Source: Membranipora membranacea
Taxonomy: Eukaryota; Bryozoa; Gymnolaemata; Cheilostomatida; Membraniporidae
Assembly: GCA_914767715.1 (NCBI GenBank)
Contig: OU612065.1
Location: 4,030,001 to 4,094,000, forward strand
Length of the DNA: 64,000 nt
Reading direction: 5' to 3'
Shown here: positions 49,078 to 62,450 of the stretch, in pieces
Layout of the letters: every line of letters starts with the position of its first letter
How positions within the stretch are numbered: the stretch's first letter is position 1
The notes under the pieces: model-generated
What the model saw: only the letters and a program-made list of their open reading frames with translations
Told to the model about the DNA's origin: nothing
Database searches by the model: none
Made by a program: the position numbers and the translations under genes

Positions 49078-50212
49078 CGAAGAGTATGTACATTCTGTGA
49101 AGGGGATTGAGGTGCACCTTGCCGACACCAAAGGCTAAATAGATACTTGGGTGACGGATTACTGAAGTGCAGAACAATGGTGACTGCCAATGATGGTAAT
49201 TCAATAATGCTTTAAGCTGATTATTAGAGCTTTTATGAATGAAAGCTACTTGTGGCCTCAGAATGCTTTGGCCTATTCACAGAAAGCCGCACCATAGCTA
49301 CCTAGAGCTATATAGAAGATATAGCACCATATAAGAGATTAGATAATCAAAACTTGTCATTTTCAACCCAAGAGTTCCTACCGATATCATTTGCCCTCTG
49401 AGGTATAATTTACAAATCAGTGCATTATGCTTGGTTCACATTGTCCCAGATGACACTGGGATGCCATCCCAGATCTGGGATGGTTATCTCGGATAAATGT
49501 TACTAGATAATGTGACTGGGATAAGCATCTGGGATGGCGTCCTAGTGTCATCTGGGACAATGTGAACCAAGCATTAAGCTAAGTGTTCAAGATTTGTGCT
49601 ATACTGTGCATACTTTAATTCGAACATACCAAAGAATTGCTCATTCATCAAGTCATTAAAACGCTGTGCTTTTTCCAATTTGGTGCATAATTAGTAATCA
49701 TGGAATATATTATATTTTGATGGAGACTCATTGATATCATTATTTTTTGATAATTTTACTGCATATTGAAAAATAGAATTCTAAGATTATATTATATTAT
49801 AATATGAGAGTTGTATAAAAAAGGATTCTTGTGTTGCTGATACTATTGTGGAATTTACAAAATAAAGTACCAAAATATATTTACTATATTTGTAAAAAAT
49901 TAGTAGATCTCAAACATCACACCCTGTGTGCTACGCTATGTATTAAAGTTTATGACAGTCAATAAAGGATTGAAATAAATGGTTGGTCAGAAGTGTGGAA
50001 CAAAAGTAGAAAATATAGAAGCATATGAGCATTTTTTGGAATACTTGATTTGCATGGGGTAACATGTATACCTAATACCGGTGTAAATGGAACTTGTATG
50101 TTGTGCCTTGTATGTTAATAACACAGGAGAAAGTGAAAATAATAATAACGGACGCTAAAACGCTACAAATAGTAACAATGACAATTCTATTATTACTATA
50201 AAACAATAACTG
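49078..50212. other. Convergent 3' region between MAP3K1 and the RhoGAP gene
   Basis: This holds the 3' UTRs of both genes. AATAAA-type signals occur at about 49860 (plus orientation). A MITE at 49428-49573 lies just after MAP3K1 and may fall in its 3' UTR. Confidence 0.5.
49428..49573. mobile_element. 146-bp MITE with TTA flanks (PIF/Harbinger-like)
   Basis: 47-bp inverted ends (starting TGCTTGGTTCACATTGTCCC) differ at only two positions. The flanks are TTA at 49425-49427 and 49574-49576. A 3-bp TWA-type duplication with long inverted ends is typical of PIF/Harbinger MITEs. There is no coding capacity. Confidence 0.8.
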
Positions 50213-53200
50213 TTACCATCCTTCCTCATAGTCTTTTGAGTCTGCTTGTGTATCAGCAGAGGTCCTGCTGCTGATACCACTTCCACGTAACACAACATCA
50301 TTATCTGCTGATGCTGGGTTTGAAAATGAAAAGGAGGTAAGGGATTGCGTCTCTGTTGGGTACAACGAAGAATCCTCGGGCAAGCTTATCTGAGAATCCC
50401 TGCTTGTAGAGCTTAACTCAAAATCCCTGTTAGGAAAACTGATATTTTCGTATGAGCTGATCGAAGACTTGCCATCAGGACTGAGTGTGACATTGTCGTA
50501 GTCCGTAGTTATTGGGCGACACCCTCGCTTTCGATTTTTGTTAGCCTCCCTGAGGGGTAAAGGTTTGACTGAAATTCCTGTTACAATGTCAGTAACAGCG
50601 TAATGAGTTGACATACTCTCTGATGGAGGTCTATTAGTTGAGGTATTATCACAGTAAGCGCTAACAGCAGAGTCAGACATTATTGGTGTACCGCTCAGCG
50701 CGTCCTCGTTACTGACCATTCGTCCACTTGTATAGTCAATCTTAGTGACGGCATAATGTGATTGTCGGTTGTCCGCATCAGACGAGAGATTCCCTCCATG
50801 TATTTTGATAGAGCCTTCAGGTATAACACCCTGTGGATTCTGGGTTAACACGGGTGGAGACCCATATAATGGCACACTGTTAGATCGCCCTTTCTGTATA
50901 TTCTCATGTACAGTTTGTGTCCTGACTGCCTGAGGCGAGTGTAATCTCTTTGAGGGTTTTGGCTTCACTGGAGGATTTATAGACGGTTTCCTTTTATTGC
51001 CAGTATCAGTTACAGGCACTGCTACAGGCACCAACTTACCATTTTTATTGCTGACATTTACATAGTCATGGACGCTTCTAGGCTGTCTGGGTTTAGGCAC
51101 AGGTACAGTTCTCATTATGACAGATGGTTTTAAGGGTACATTGTTATTAGAAGGCATATCAGAGACAGTGTCCTCTGAATGTATCTCGGCAGGTGTGTCT
51201 TCCGTCTCCGCAATTTGTGCGATGTCAATGTAAGAGCTGCTTCCTCTCATACTGGAATTCCTAGAAGTAATACTGCTTGACTTGCTGGGGAAATACCTGG
51301 TTGGTCGAGATTTCTTTTCAAAAACTTTATCGATGTCCTGATAAGGACCCTCACTGGTGCCACGAATTGAGTCTGGCCCTATATAAAGAAAAAAAGCATT
51401 ATGTGATAGAATTTCACCAAAGTTGGTGTCAACTTGAAGGGAAAAATGCGACATTGATTATGAGGGTAAAACGCTGGAAATTGGGTAAATTTGGCAACAA
51501 GCAAAGGACTGGAATAATCCAACAGCAAAACATCATAGCAATAAGATTCTGTGGTGTTTTAATATAACACATATCACAAAACACCACTAAGAACCCACTG
51601 ATAGCTCTGAGATTACTCGTTTTATTTCTTTGAATGTTACTATCTGTGTGGGAGCAAGCTGGCTTGTAATCTGGCAAGGGTGTAAAAAAATCTGTGCGTT
51701 ATCTACGATCTATGATGATTCAAGAAATACCGACTAGCTATGCTTTACCTTGATGCGATCAGATCTACTCGCTTGTCTAAAATTCAGAATTTACCTCCAC
51801 ATCAACTCAAAAACAGGGCCCAAACTGCCTGTTGTGTGAGTCTCGGCATATGACAATGAAAAGCAATGGGAAATAAAATAAATGGTACACATGCATACTC
51901 ATTGTGTAACAACAATAGCAAATTACTAAAACAGAGATCTTATAACTTGATTGAAAAAGTTATTAAATACTCAAACAGTATGAGCCCTAAAAGGGCCATC
52001 TTTCAAAGTCATTTTTTTATTTATCCTATCTAAGCCGCTTCCAGCCATCTTTCCTTTGAAACTGAGAAATTGAAACTTCTTCACATAATAGATTTACTGA
52101 GGTACCCACCTGTTAGTAAATGTACGCTGCTTTCTCCCATAGCTGAGGAACTCGGGGTGAATACAGAGTCTAAAGATACAGACATAGATCTATTTAATCC
52201 TCCGGCTGGCTCAGAATCAGATCTCTGCTCTCTATGACTTGGCATAACCGGGTACTCTGCACTCGAGTTGTAATCACGAGTGCCCTTCCCCCTCCTTTTT
52301 CTCTTTCGAGCAATCGTTAAACTGAGAAGACGATTACTGAGAGGCTGTACATGTGGCTTCTGACTATCTGTAATTGTGATATAGTTTAAATTTTATGCAG
52401 TGCACTTATTTGCAGTATATGGGACAGGATGGGAAATGTTATTACAGAGAGAGGACAACTGCTTAGTTGTTTTCTAGTTTCTCTTTTTGTTACGGGTATT
52501 TTTGTTAAATCTCTGACAATACAACTTGATCAATAATTAACACACAAAATACATCGGCACTGAAGGCCATTTAAAAAGAGGTCTTTACCGTTACATAGGT
52601 AAACATTATTATAAACACTCACCATGGAGATTCGGTGCTTGCTCATTGTCATCAGTGAATATCTGATCATAATGGGCTATGAGAAGTTCCATAACAGCAG
52701 CTTGTAAGGAGACATTAGATAACTGTGCGAAGGCATTCAACACACCAGTCTTATCATCATATCTGTATAACACACAAAGTATCAAACTTACACCACACAT
52801 AGCTATGAAAAAGTAAATTATGGTCTACAAGAGAAAGAGTCCGGAGATGTGCAGACATGATATGAACCGATCAGCCGGCTGATATAAGTTGTATGGATTA
52901 TAATTAGTAGCATGCACATCGATTTAATACACATGTCCACGACCACAACTATTTATACTCAACATTTTGTGTGAACTTTTCCACTATCACAGCAGCCCAC
53001 AGTAGTTACTAAACATACCTCATGAGATTAGGAGCCCATACTATTGCCAGATTTCTGGTAGTCATGCTGGTTCTCTTACTACACTTAGAAAGCTGTGACA
53101 GGTGGGAGAATAAATATTTTGCAGTTCTGCAAAAAAAGGGTAAGGGATCAGATGCTATAGAATTGAGTAGCTATCTTTCCAAACAACGACTCAAAATAAT

Positions 53201-56200
53201 TCCAACTTTATTTTTACATAACTTCCATTTGATGAAAATATTTTTCAAATCAGCCATCGAGAAAAAAACAGAATGATATTACAACCAACAATGATTTTAA
53301 TGAGGATAGAAATGTTTATTACCTGTAATGAGTTGGTGGAAGGCACATCAGATGACTTTTTAGAGCTGAGATCTTTTTTGCAGTCTGCCTCAATTGCACA
53401 CAGCTCTACAAAATGTGTGAACATCTTTGAGAAAGACAAAAATAGCAGCAATGTTCACAAATCACAACAAAGCATCACAGAAGGCATACATTAACATAAG
53501 CAGTACATATCCAAAACTAATCAGACAGGCGTTCAACATTGCAACAACAGAAGAGAGGAATCAAATTTCTCGTATCCCATAGTTACAGGATGGTTGAACA
53601 CAATAGATAGACATAACATCACTTCCCATCAGTTGCGCTGTCTATATTCTGACTTTATTTGTAGGATTTTCTATTGTCTCTTTGGCTCAATAGTCCTTTT
53701 TGGCAAAAATAAATCCCTAAACTCGATTCCATATTATAAAACATAAATATTGGTAAAATAGTTAACAGCTGTCCGCCAGCAGTTTAGGAATCAATTGAAA
53801 CATACCACCATAGCATCATAAAGCTGGAAGGTAAGTAGGGGATTGGGTAACTCCCTGAAGTAACATTTTAATAGAGTTGATATGGCGTGTATATCTATGA
53901 TCTCTTCATCTGTGAATGCGTCGTGTCTATCCATGTCAAAGTCATCTCTGCAATGAACATTGTTCTATGTTACAATATTCATTTACATTATTTCTATATT
54001 TTTTTTTATCTTCCTTCCATATTATATACTATGGCATATGCGAGAAACATTCTCAGATATGTAAGTACACAAATGGCCACAAATCTATTTATCTAAAAAA
54101 GTTCATTTAAGTGGGTCTTATGTCTGTGATGTAGAAATAACTCCTAGCTCAGGTTGGGTGGAGCCAATAGTCAATAGATTTGTGACGCACCTGAGTTTCT
54201 GTACGAGCACAGCCCTCCCTGAGAGTCTGTATATACCATCTATTATACCATGCTGCTCAATCGCCTCACAACAGCATGTCAATATCCTCGGTACTGTAAC
54301 ATTCAAACATTCGCACACATTATTGCCTGAGGCTATTGGGGAAACTTGTTTCTCCATGCAATACGAGTGGGCAATATGTGAGTAATGAGCCCATTTAAAA
54401 TCACTGTTTTTCCATGAATTCTTCTGACTATCCATGCTCAAGGAAAAAACGGCAAAACATTAATGCTTCTCTTGTTGATCCCCAATAACCCTCTTCTCTC
54501 ATGAAAAGATTTAGTATTTTCTTAGAGGAACTAGATAAAATTTTGCGCATTTGAAGCTGACAATCTCAATCACAAACCAAAATGGTTATGCTGAATTGCA
54601 CCTACTAGAATGGTGAGGCCACTAAAGAGAGCGAACTTACAGAGTAATGCCGAGTTGGTGATATATTCCCCTAGATCAGTTCCAAATACTCTCTCCTTCA
54701 CAATGCCGGACTGTTTGAGCTGAGAGCGAGCGGGTCGGTGCAGGAAAAACTGTCGCAGGAATGCTATAACCTTATCTCTCCGTCGCAACACTAAAACAAG
54801 GAAATAGTTGTACTCCGCAAGTTTTTATCTCAAAACATGCCAATCATAATTTCCGTAGGAGAGATTATGCATTTAGTGTTTATATTTATTGACCTAAGTG
54901 TGTGGTTGATTAAAAAATAGAGTTTTACTACTACTGAGATATCCAAAAACTTGAAAACCTTCAAACAAAGCCTCGATCTCCAAGCACTCCACTCAGTACA
55001 ATTCATGAACTGGGGATCTCTATGGAAGGTGAAACTAAAAAAATGGCTCAACCATATGTAGAAAATGTGTATATTCCTCTATAACGATCCATCCGATACA
55101 TGGATACTCGTGATTGGTCTCTTAGTATACCTGGTAGCTTCTCTTCCTCGGGGACTGCGGTTGTACTGATTACTGAACTAGTAGACTTCCTACTACCGCC
55201 AATAACTTCAACACATTCAGATGGGAAAAATCCAACCTGAAAATTCAAGACAAAATATGTGATGAAGCCAACAAATGCACAGGATAAACACATGTGGTTT
55301 TCAGCGGTATGTCATAAAAACACCAGCAATAATGATCATAATCTTCTGGTCAAATACCTTAGTCACTGACATTTATAGTTGATGGTTTGTCAGGGTTCAT
55401 TGTATACCAAAGGTGCTCTCACAATGGAGGCTTCCTAGCTCAAAATAACTTTACTTTTAGAAATACGTTTTATGGGATTTTCGATAGGTTTGATTTCTCT
55501 TATCATCATGAGTGCTTGTGTAGGGGAGATTTTAAGGTCAAAGGTGATCACACCATGGAGCCAATTGAAGCTAGCTAATATGGCATAGACGGAAATTGGT
55601 TGTATTCATGAACGTGATGAAATCTGTATCAAATTCACTTCAAAAGGCTCTAATTAAAAATGGAATTGAAACTGTTGCATCCATTAGAATATTATATCCG
55701 TATTGCGATAGGATTGGACTTACCAGTAATTCCTTTTTGCCTCTCCACCATGATGACTCATTCGGTGGAGGCTTATCTATCACAGATATCAAATCACCCA
55801 CCTATAAATAGCCATTAGTAATTAAAATCAGACAGATTGGTAAGCAATAATCACAAGTTATACCAGTACATTTGGCAATACCATTCTCAGTCGCAGTTCA
55901 GGACAAAAGCTGAATGAGGATTGTGACTAAGCAAATCAGACGGTCAAAAAGCTCATATCTGTATAAATATAGCCCTATGACTTAACTGTTTCAACAAAAA
56001 CCGATGGAAGGGTGTGTCAACATTGGGTCCAGTAGCTGATTACTGCACTTATTGGGGAGAGAGTATTTAAATGTACTATCAAGGGTAGTAGAAGCTTTTT
56101 AGTGACTAAAAAGTTAGAGGATACACATAATAAAGGCACCAACTATAATAAATCTTACCTTGAGCTCAAGTTCATCATAATCTTTGGCATGATATGCTTT

Positions 56201-59200
56201 AGTTACAAGAGCTGCTGCGATGGCAGGTATATTAATGGCAGATTCTGTGACAGGAGATATCAGACGACCTCCGCTACTGTTTAACTAAAATAAGATTATA
56301 CAGGATTATACATAAGACAAGGGAACTTATAAATCACCATGAACCATGAACCAAATGAGATCATAACATAAACTCAATGAGTCAACCAGGATGTAACCAT
56401 ACAAAAACATTGTGCAATGTAATAAACTGGAAAGGAAAGTTGGTAGGGGAAAGCCCTCGGAAAGTTTCAACACATATGTGAGTAGTGATAAACGGATAAT
56501 GATTTCATGTGCACTTACTGGGTCTGTTTCAGTCACTGTCTTCATAACAACAACAATACAGGACTTGGTGAGGAGTTAACTTATTATCATGTCATACAGC
56601 AATGTGTGATAAGGGACATTGAAGATCATTGGCAACAATAGGGTACTGATGTTTATGACCACAATCCATAAATTGATCAGACCTGAACATACTGCATGCG
56701 CCAAAGACATTTTGCATAAAAATTTACAGTGCCAAACCGATGATTATCTACTTGCAAAAATAACTATCATTACCCAAAACTATGTTATATTTGGGTTCAA
56801 GGCTCTTAGTGAGCTGGTATTACGGCATATAGAAAACAGACCTACCTCAAAAAAGTTGAGCACGGTACCACAGTTGACACTGTTTTCTGTGAGCTCAGAG
56901 AATCTGATCAAGTATTGTGAGATTATGCTGCTTACCTCTTGCTAAAAAACATTAAATTTGATGTGCCAACTAATTGCCATTGAGGAAGTATGTGACAATC
57001 GGAACAGTAAAACAACAGACTGCTTTCAAAGAGCAGGGTTAATCAGCACACTGTTAATCACATGACAACATTTCAAAGTGAAATCAGGAAGTGAGAGTGC
57101 AGTTGGGTAATTCAGTCATGTCTTGTTGGCTACAGGCTCAATATGCAGTAGTTATGACAGCTTCCGCCAACAATGACAGCTGGACAAAATGGCATGATAT
57201 GATCGTGGTGTTATAAACCTACCGCTTGTGATGATGAGTCGAGCTCAGTCGCTAAGATGGGGAGTTTAGAATATTTCCGGTCAAATACACAGTAATGTAG
57301 CTGCTTATCAAGTAGTTTAAAATGTTCACATTTGCGCTGTACTATCCATGTTTGCCCGTTGGAGACAACAAACACATCATAATAAGATCCAAGCTCAACA
57401 TGTTTTTTCGTATCGATGTACGTCTACAATGCAATACAACTGATGCTGAAAGACAATTACATATTTTTCCATAAGGCCATACCAAAAAACTTATCGGTGA
57501 GTATCACATCAACTTTCTCATGGACAAAATCGGATATAAAAAGATCCCTCACCACTTGTCATATTTAACCAAGTAACAATAAAAACCAATTTCCTACAGC
57601 TCCTGCTCAGTTCCATTCTGCGCTATTAAACCAAGGTAAAAGGTACATTAAACCTTTTTTTGCAAACCATACGAAATTGAATAATAAATAACTTCACTCC
57701 GCTTGTCACACCAGCCTTTCAAAAACATTGATCCAGAGAAAGTAATTATTTTGGAATGGCCAAAGTATATAATGGATACCATCATTGTGTGGTACTCCAC
57801 ATTATTATAACACGCCTTTGGAGCTGACTTACTACATATACGATGGGTATTGATTAGGGTGAGGTGCTATGTGGACACCTCAAGAATCCTCCATCACAAT
57901 GCACTCACCTGTATGTTCCCTAAAGTAACGCTGGTGTAATGGAAATGTGCAAACTCCTTTAGCTGAGGGAACTTCACAGTCCCACTTTTAGCCAGCTTCC
58001 TGAAATATTAGGAGATAAAATCAACAACTAAGCAAAGGTGCTTTTGTTTTATTTGGCGACGAGTCAATACCGACAAATTTTTGGCAGCTGTTGATGAATA
58101 TGAATAAACAGTTTGCAAACTAGTACAGTACAGACAATGACAAGCTTCATTTCAATTCTAGTTGTCATGTCGTAGTATGGTAACGCAGGAATGCTGGGTC
58201 GGTAATAATACATTTGAGGCAGAGCTTGGTGCAAAGTTTATGCAAGATACAGTTGAAATTTGTGCTTTGTATGCACTGAGGGGAATATAAGCCCTATCCT
58301 ATGATGCTATCTAGTCTATTGGCAGCTCTGAATGATGTCTAGCCTAGCTTCTAAGTACAGTAAAATGATACACATTATTGTCACAAAGCCTACCTGGCGG
58401 GCATATTTTCTTGCTCTTTGGTGATTATCTGTGGGGGCGTATAAGCCAATTCACTCAACGGAGGCTAAAAATTAAGAAGCGGTACAACAACAAAGCTCGT
58501 ACTAAACACAACAGTACAATTTATGATTACTACCAATCGTGACACCATCACCTCACATAACCCATATCATGTTTAACAACAGAGAGGTACAGATCAGTGA
58601 GCACTGATACTCCAGATGCCTGCCGACTACACGGCACATGAACCACTCACCAGATTGTAGCGTATACTAATGTGAGAGCTGAGAGATTTTTCTAAGTAAT
58701 TACTTGATTTGGAAGCAGAAGATGTCATTGTGTTGATTTATCGCCATGTGACCCAAAACCACAGTTCATTATGCAGTCAATATGCTAATAGCATGAGCAA
58801 CAAGCCCTACACAAGAGTAACCCACTTTTCCCCTGAGCTTACATATGCTCATTGGTCAATCATAAAAAATGGAGTGTGTTTCCTATAAAAGCCTCTAATA
58901 ATCGCAGCATACCGTTTGAGATAAAATTTCTAAGCCAGGTTTGCCTAGAATAACAATATTATTTACACAGCACAAGTATATGTACAGATTATAATTACTG
59001 TTGCTGAGTTCCTAAGGAGACAGAACAGGGATGTGGCATTCAACAGTGTGCCAGCGTTCTTGATAAGGCTTAGAGAAATCTCCTGAGTGTTAGGTTATAG
59101 AGCACAGTGCAGAGCTAACTTATGTGATAGCTTAGTGTTCTTACTTTGGTGTAGAACTGACTAGATCCAGTTTGTACAACAGTAGATCCTGTAAGAGATT

Positions 59201-60885
59201 GAGTCCTCTGCATTGAGTTTCCTGAGTGACGATGTGTGTTCTGAAACTATAGACAGAACACTGATAAGTCTTACTAGGCTCTTACCATGCAGGATATCAT
59301 ATTAACACTATCTTGTCTCAAGTTATTGCAAAAACATGATTGGTCGTCTTGGCTTGTTAAAAACAGAAGGATCCTTGTTTTAGAGATGGTATAATATAGT
59401 AGATTTGATAATATTATCGCCAGTAATGCAGAATCACAGAGACAGAAGTAATGTATGAGTATGTGAGTAAGAAGAGTTCTAGTATCGCTGTTACTTCTCA
59501 AGTATAACCAATAATAATAAATCATGTTAGCCTGTGAGTGTGTTACATAGTTACAGGGCCATTACAGCACATGTGTTATTACTTTCATAACCCTGTGATT
59601 ATAGTATTCTAGCTTACCTCGTCAAAAAATTTGCTCTGCCCAACATCTGTATAGAGCGTACCTGTATCTGTTAGTCGCCTAACTGGAATATCCCCGTCCT
59701 TTAAATTGGAAAAAACCATGGATGAGTTTGCCGTCAGATTATAAGTCAATAGATCCTGCTCAACATATGATCACTATCTGATTGCCAACCCAAGCATATT
59801 ATGGGATTCCAGAACTTTATTCGTTTTAATAACTTAGGTCAACTCAATAATATTATTACCATGCCAACAATCAAAAATAAATGTCATTCATCATTTCATC
59901 ACTCAGGACAGGGGCGTAAAACTTCTAGGGTAACCAAGGCTCCCCAATAGGCATTCATAAAGTTCTCAAAGCCTCCATCATAGAGTAATAGTACATGATA
60001 TGGAATTTGTCATTTCTGACTGCTGAGAGATAATATTAGAATATTAATGTAGTATAATAAAGCAGCATGGAAATAAAGTTATTGTAGATTGCTGTCTGAT
60101 AATTTTTCATTTTCTATCTATATAGGTGTTTGACTTTTTTAACATCCTGCATATATGAGAATGTGTTGCTAAATTCTTAAATTTTTAGCAACCATTACAT
60201 ACTGCCAGCAACAAAAAAATGACAAAAAAATATTCGGGCAATTGAGGCCATGAAACCAGACACCTCTCCATTTTTTGCAATCACGATAAAACAAACTAGC
60301 TGATATTTACTTTGCTACACAAAAAAAAATTGAGTTTTGATTGGTGACTCTACATATTTTTAAAGATAACACAGGATGAGAGGAGGTCTCAAAGATCGCA
60401 ATCTCCAAAGTGCAAACCAAACAATATTACCATCCTGCTATCCTAGTCTTATTCTTATAAGCGATTCAATACTCATATCTGTAGTGTATCTTTACTGATA
60501 TACAAGAACTGAGGGTTTTTGTCAGCAAAGAGCCTGTAGGAAATTTTACCCTCATAGCCCTCAAACAAAGTAGACAAAGTTGTGGGGAGATTAACATTGA
60601 AATTGTCAGGAATCATCCCCTCGTTGATAAAGAGGAGATAAATCCAATACTGATGATCCATAATACATGGTCTGTTTATTTTGAATAATTTCGATCACTA
60701 AAAGGTTCATGTACCAACTTCAGAGGATGGTTACACAAAAGGTCAATTAGGAGAGATGATGTCCTGTTTGATTTACTTACCGTATCACAGTAGAAGGTAC
60801 TGTTTGATTTACTTACCGTATCACAGTAGAAGGTACTGCTGCACGGTGAACTTTGTCTTTTGATATTTGCATCCTTCTTGTCCAT
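50213..60885 (-). CDS. ARHGAP32/33: PX-SH3-RhoGAP protein (ARHGAP32/33 type), 19 exons, 1072 aa
   Basis: Exons: 60817-60885, 59618-59698, 59145-59240, 58394-58464, 57909-57999, 57223-57423, 56846-56935, 56519-56539, 56159-56284, 55724-55801, 55131-55236, 54641-54790, 54191-54332, 53806-53947, 53323-53405, 53019-53126, 52623-52762, 52110-52367, 50213-51378 (3219 nt, in phase). Family marks: FPQLKEFAHFHYTSVTLGNI before the PX domain (about 115-233); SH3 about 255-325 (YDELELKVGDLISVIDK, WWRGKKELLVGFFPSECVEV); RhoGAP about 375-560 with the arginine finger in GIIDGIYRLSG, then FRELPNPLLTFQLYDAMV and NLAIVWAPNLMR. It should speed GTP hydrolysis by Rho/Rac/Cdc42 at membranes. The 390-residue tail has Tyr motifs (DYVNV, DYDNV, SYENI) and PxxP runs (PPVKPKPSKR). 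The 21-nt exon 56519-56539 is the weakest. An alternative first exon is listed separately. Confidence 0.9.
58651..58728 (-). CDS. ARHGAP32/33: Alternative first coding exon of the RhoGAP gene
   Basis: ATG at 58728 opens MTSSASKSSNYLEKSLSSHI and the frame runs in phase 0 into a strong donor (gtgagtgg) at 58650. It joins cleanly to exon 58394-58464 (PPLSELAYTP). No AG acceptor precedes it closely, so it reads as a first exon with its own promoter, replacing exons 60817-60885, 59618-59698 and 59145-59240. The product would be 1016 residues with the same PX, SH3 and RhoGAP domains. Confidence 0.55.
60766..60837 (-). repeat. 36-bp tandem duplication across a splice donor
   Basis: Units 60766-60801 and 60802-60837 are identical. 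Each contains the last 21 nt of the RhoGAP first exon plus the donor gtaagt. Two equally good donors result, ending the exon at 60817 or 60781. As 36 is a multiple of three, using the second adds 12 residues without a frameshift. Confidence 0.8.
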
Positions 60886-62376
60886 AGTTCTAGGAAGATT
60901 TATTTATTCTAACTAGGAACTCGATAATACTGGCAGACAGTGATTGATCATTCTCGTGCTTGCTTCATCTTTTGTGATAATCCGTGGACAGATAAATGCA
61001 AGATATCCGTTGCTTTCTGGAGTAAGTAAAATGGTATATGTCATAAAATACGATTAAAGTATAAAGGAAATTATACAGGCTATAAATAGTACATAATTAT
61101 AATGAGCATAGGTAGCTGCACCAACCAACAACAGGTAGAACCATGAGTGACTGCCTTAACTTGAGCTACACAAGCTCATGGCCAAATGAATTGACAATAT
61201 TGATTACAAAATATAGCGAACAGGGTACCGCCGTGTGACTTTGCATGATAGTTTATTGTAGCTTTTTCTTCAGTATAGATGTCTTATGTTTTTGATCAAG
61301 AGAAATAGATGGAAATGATAGTCACAGATGTGTAATTTTTAGTTCCAAATATATTATCTGAATGCTGAATACTTCCTTGTCTGTTCAATTGCTCAACCTC
61401 AAAAACCGCACACAAACAAAACAAATCAATTTTTTCAGCGTTTAATATTGGACTTCTAAAAGTATATCTTACTGATTGCTAATAGTTTGTTTAATTGACA
61501 ATTTGACATGTTTGAAATTTAGAATTATTTTACCTCAGCATTAACATGGTCTGGCAGAGAGTGAGCCCCTGCTCACCAATTTCGGCAACGGGGTTGCAAA
61601 GGTCCCAAGTTTTTATTGTATAGGCCTCCAGACATTTATATTCAAAAATATAAGTAACATAATAACATGTAGGGAATTTATATACTGCTGAATCTATTGT
61701 ACTACAGTATTTAACAGTGTATTTCTATGTAGCTCACACTGGTCCACTCAGCAGGCATTCCAGCTCACATAAATATAAATATCCGTCCAAGTTTTGATAT
61801 AGTGACCAGCTAGGGAATCCAGTTTGCTAGGTGTGATAGGACGAAAGTACCATTAGGGTGAATGGAGAATTCTTCCTGGTTCCATCTTGATGATTGACAG
61901 ATTTCAGCAGGTACCCCCTTGGCTTGCATGTCTGTATTCTTTCTGTGTCCAGTATCAACCACTAGACATAGGCGAACTACAAATCATTGCAAGCCACAGG
62001 GGTCTTTAACTGCAACCCAGCAAAACAAAAAGTTTGGATTATGGGTCGACCATAAGCATATAAATAATGAATACTATAACTCTATTATGTTTATATATAT
62101 ATCAATGTTTTTTATGGGGTCGGCAATGTCAAACCTAAATGGTTTACCTCATTTATCATATATCATAGCATCTGATCATAACAAGATATTGCCTGCAAGG
62201 TCTATCAAGCTTATTGACAACTATACCATCCAACTATCATTGCTGTAATCTTTACCCTACTATACCATGAAAATTCTCTCATTGAGCTCAAACTGGTCAG
62301 CAAGAGATAATCACAAACAGGATGAGCCCAAAGTAAGGAATTGTGTAGAAGCCATTGTCTCCTGGGGCTTGCAAGC
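60886..62376. other. Upstream of the RhoGAP gene, no further gene seen
   Basis: This should hold the promoter of the long RhoGAP transcript. TCCAGTATCAACCACTAG at about 61950 belongs to the dispersed repeat also seen at 24400. The small open frames lack splice partners. Confidence 0.4.
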
Positions 62377-62450
62377 CATAGCCATCTGGAGTCACTGGTT
62401 GATCATAAACATTGACAAAGTATGAATGCTAGTGACTCCAGATGCTTATG
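62377..62450. mobile_element. 74-bp palindromic element, CATAG family
   Basis: The ends CATAGCCATCTGGAGTCACT and the complement of the right end (CATAAGCATCTGGAGTCACT) pair over about 22 bp with two or three mismatches. Exact 8-bp direct repeats TTGCAAGC flank it at 62369-62376 and 62451-62458, followed by C on the right. The inner arm CATCTGGAGT is shared with the 218-bp copy at 24387. Confidence 0.7.

Noticed and set aside
53245-53451. Reading ELCAIEADCKKDLSSKK for the RhoGAP exon at 53323-53405
   Set aside because: The other frame (QTAKKISALKSHLMCLPPTHY) matches RhoGAP helices and is the one in phase with both neighbours.
61919-62248. 109-codon plus-strand open frame
   Set aside because: It starts in a dispersed repeat (CCAGTATCAACCACTAG), has no splice sites in phase and no recognisable domain.
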